DNA of 5,131 nt from Hyphomonas sp. GTDB lineage: Bacteria; Pseudomonadota; Alphaproteobacteria; Caulobacterales; Hyphomonadaceae. The notes beneath the pieces are model-generated. The model was not told the origin of the DNA. It ran no database searches and worked only from the letters and a program-made list of their open reading frames with translations. The stretch spans positions 1 to 5,131 of the forward strand of contig JARFRJ010000510.1 of the NCBI GenBank assembly GCA_029287305.1, read 5' to 3'. Below, piece by piece: positions 5,074 through 5,131 of the stretch; positions within the stretch are counted from its first letter, which is position 1; the number at the start of each line of letters is the position of its first letter. The position numbers and the translations under genes were made by a program.

Positions 5074-5119
5074 GGACGGGCCGCTTTTGCTCTCTATTAG
5101 CGGCCCGCCCACTTTTTTT
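5074..5119 (+). terminator. Intrinsic terminator after rpsA
   Basis: CGGGCCGCT (5077-5085) pairs perfectly with AGCGGCCCG (5099-5107) around a 13-nt loop. Two more G-C pairs beyond a mismatch (5074-5075 with 5109-5110) extend the stem. A run of seven T residues (5113-5119) follows. It lies 15 nt after the rpsA stop and ends the cmk-rpsA unit, so ihfB, which often follows rpsA, is not directly in the same unit. Confidence 0.92.
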
Positions 5120-5131
5120 AATTTTATTTAA

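Noticed and set aside
5118..5131. TTAA-N6-TTAA resembling a CtrA binding site
   Set aside because: The CtrA consensus needs N7 spacing, and the site lies in the A/T-rich tail after a terminator at the window edge.

Overview
The window looks like chromosomal DNA of an alphaproteobacterium of roughly balanced base composition. Three things point that way: cmk runs straight into rpsA, a linkage common in Alphaproteobacteria; ribosomal protein S1 carries a C-terminal helix-hairpin-helix module of the kind seen on L21 and NuoE proteins of that class; and PspA, PspB and PspC are all proteobacterial in type. The order or genus cannot be fixed from the sequence; a marine Maricaulales/Hyphomonadales-like organism is only a guess. 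No mobile element, CRISPR array, tRNA or rRNA is visible.

Positions 1-197 are an AT-rich control region. It holds two tandem, 22-bp-spaced copies of a TGACCAA...GCT element that look like activator sites, then a near-consensus sigma-54 promoter (TGGCACG-N4-TTGAA) and a short hairpin at the predicted start of the transcript. Positions 198-2083 form a phage-shock-protein (envelope stress) operon: an unnamed 46-aa membrane protein, pspA, pspB, pspC and a second unnamed small membrane protein (63 aa from the preferred start). Coupling is tight: pspA-pspB are 2 nt apart and pspB-pspC overlap in TAATG. A strong intrinsic terminator (2116-2145) closes the operon.

Positions 2247-5058 are housekeeping: cmk (cytidylate kinase) and rpsA (30S protein S1), the latter followed by a strong terminator (5074-5119). 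The usual upstream partner aroA is absent; the psp operon sits there instead. The 107 nt before cmk contain two inverted repeats and a TTGACA box but no clear Shine-Dalgarno. The 136 nt between cmk and rpsA contain no terminator but do contain a cluster of potential RNA hairpins that could be an rpsA leader.

Functionally, the first block is a stress module: an enhancer-dependent promoter would switch on PspA, which protects the inner membrane, together with its membrane partners PspB and PspC and two extra small membrane proteins. The second block supplies pyrimidine nucleotides for nucleic acid synthesis and the mRNA-binding S1 protein for translation. The most novel elements are the two unnamed small membrane proteins of the psp operon, the tandem activator sites, and the S1-HHH fusion.
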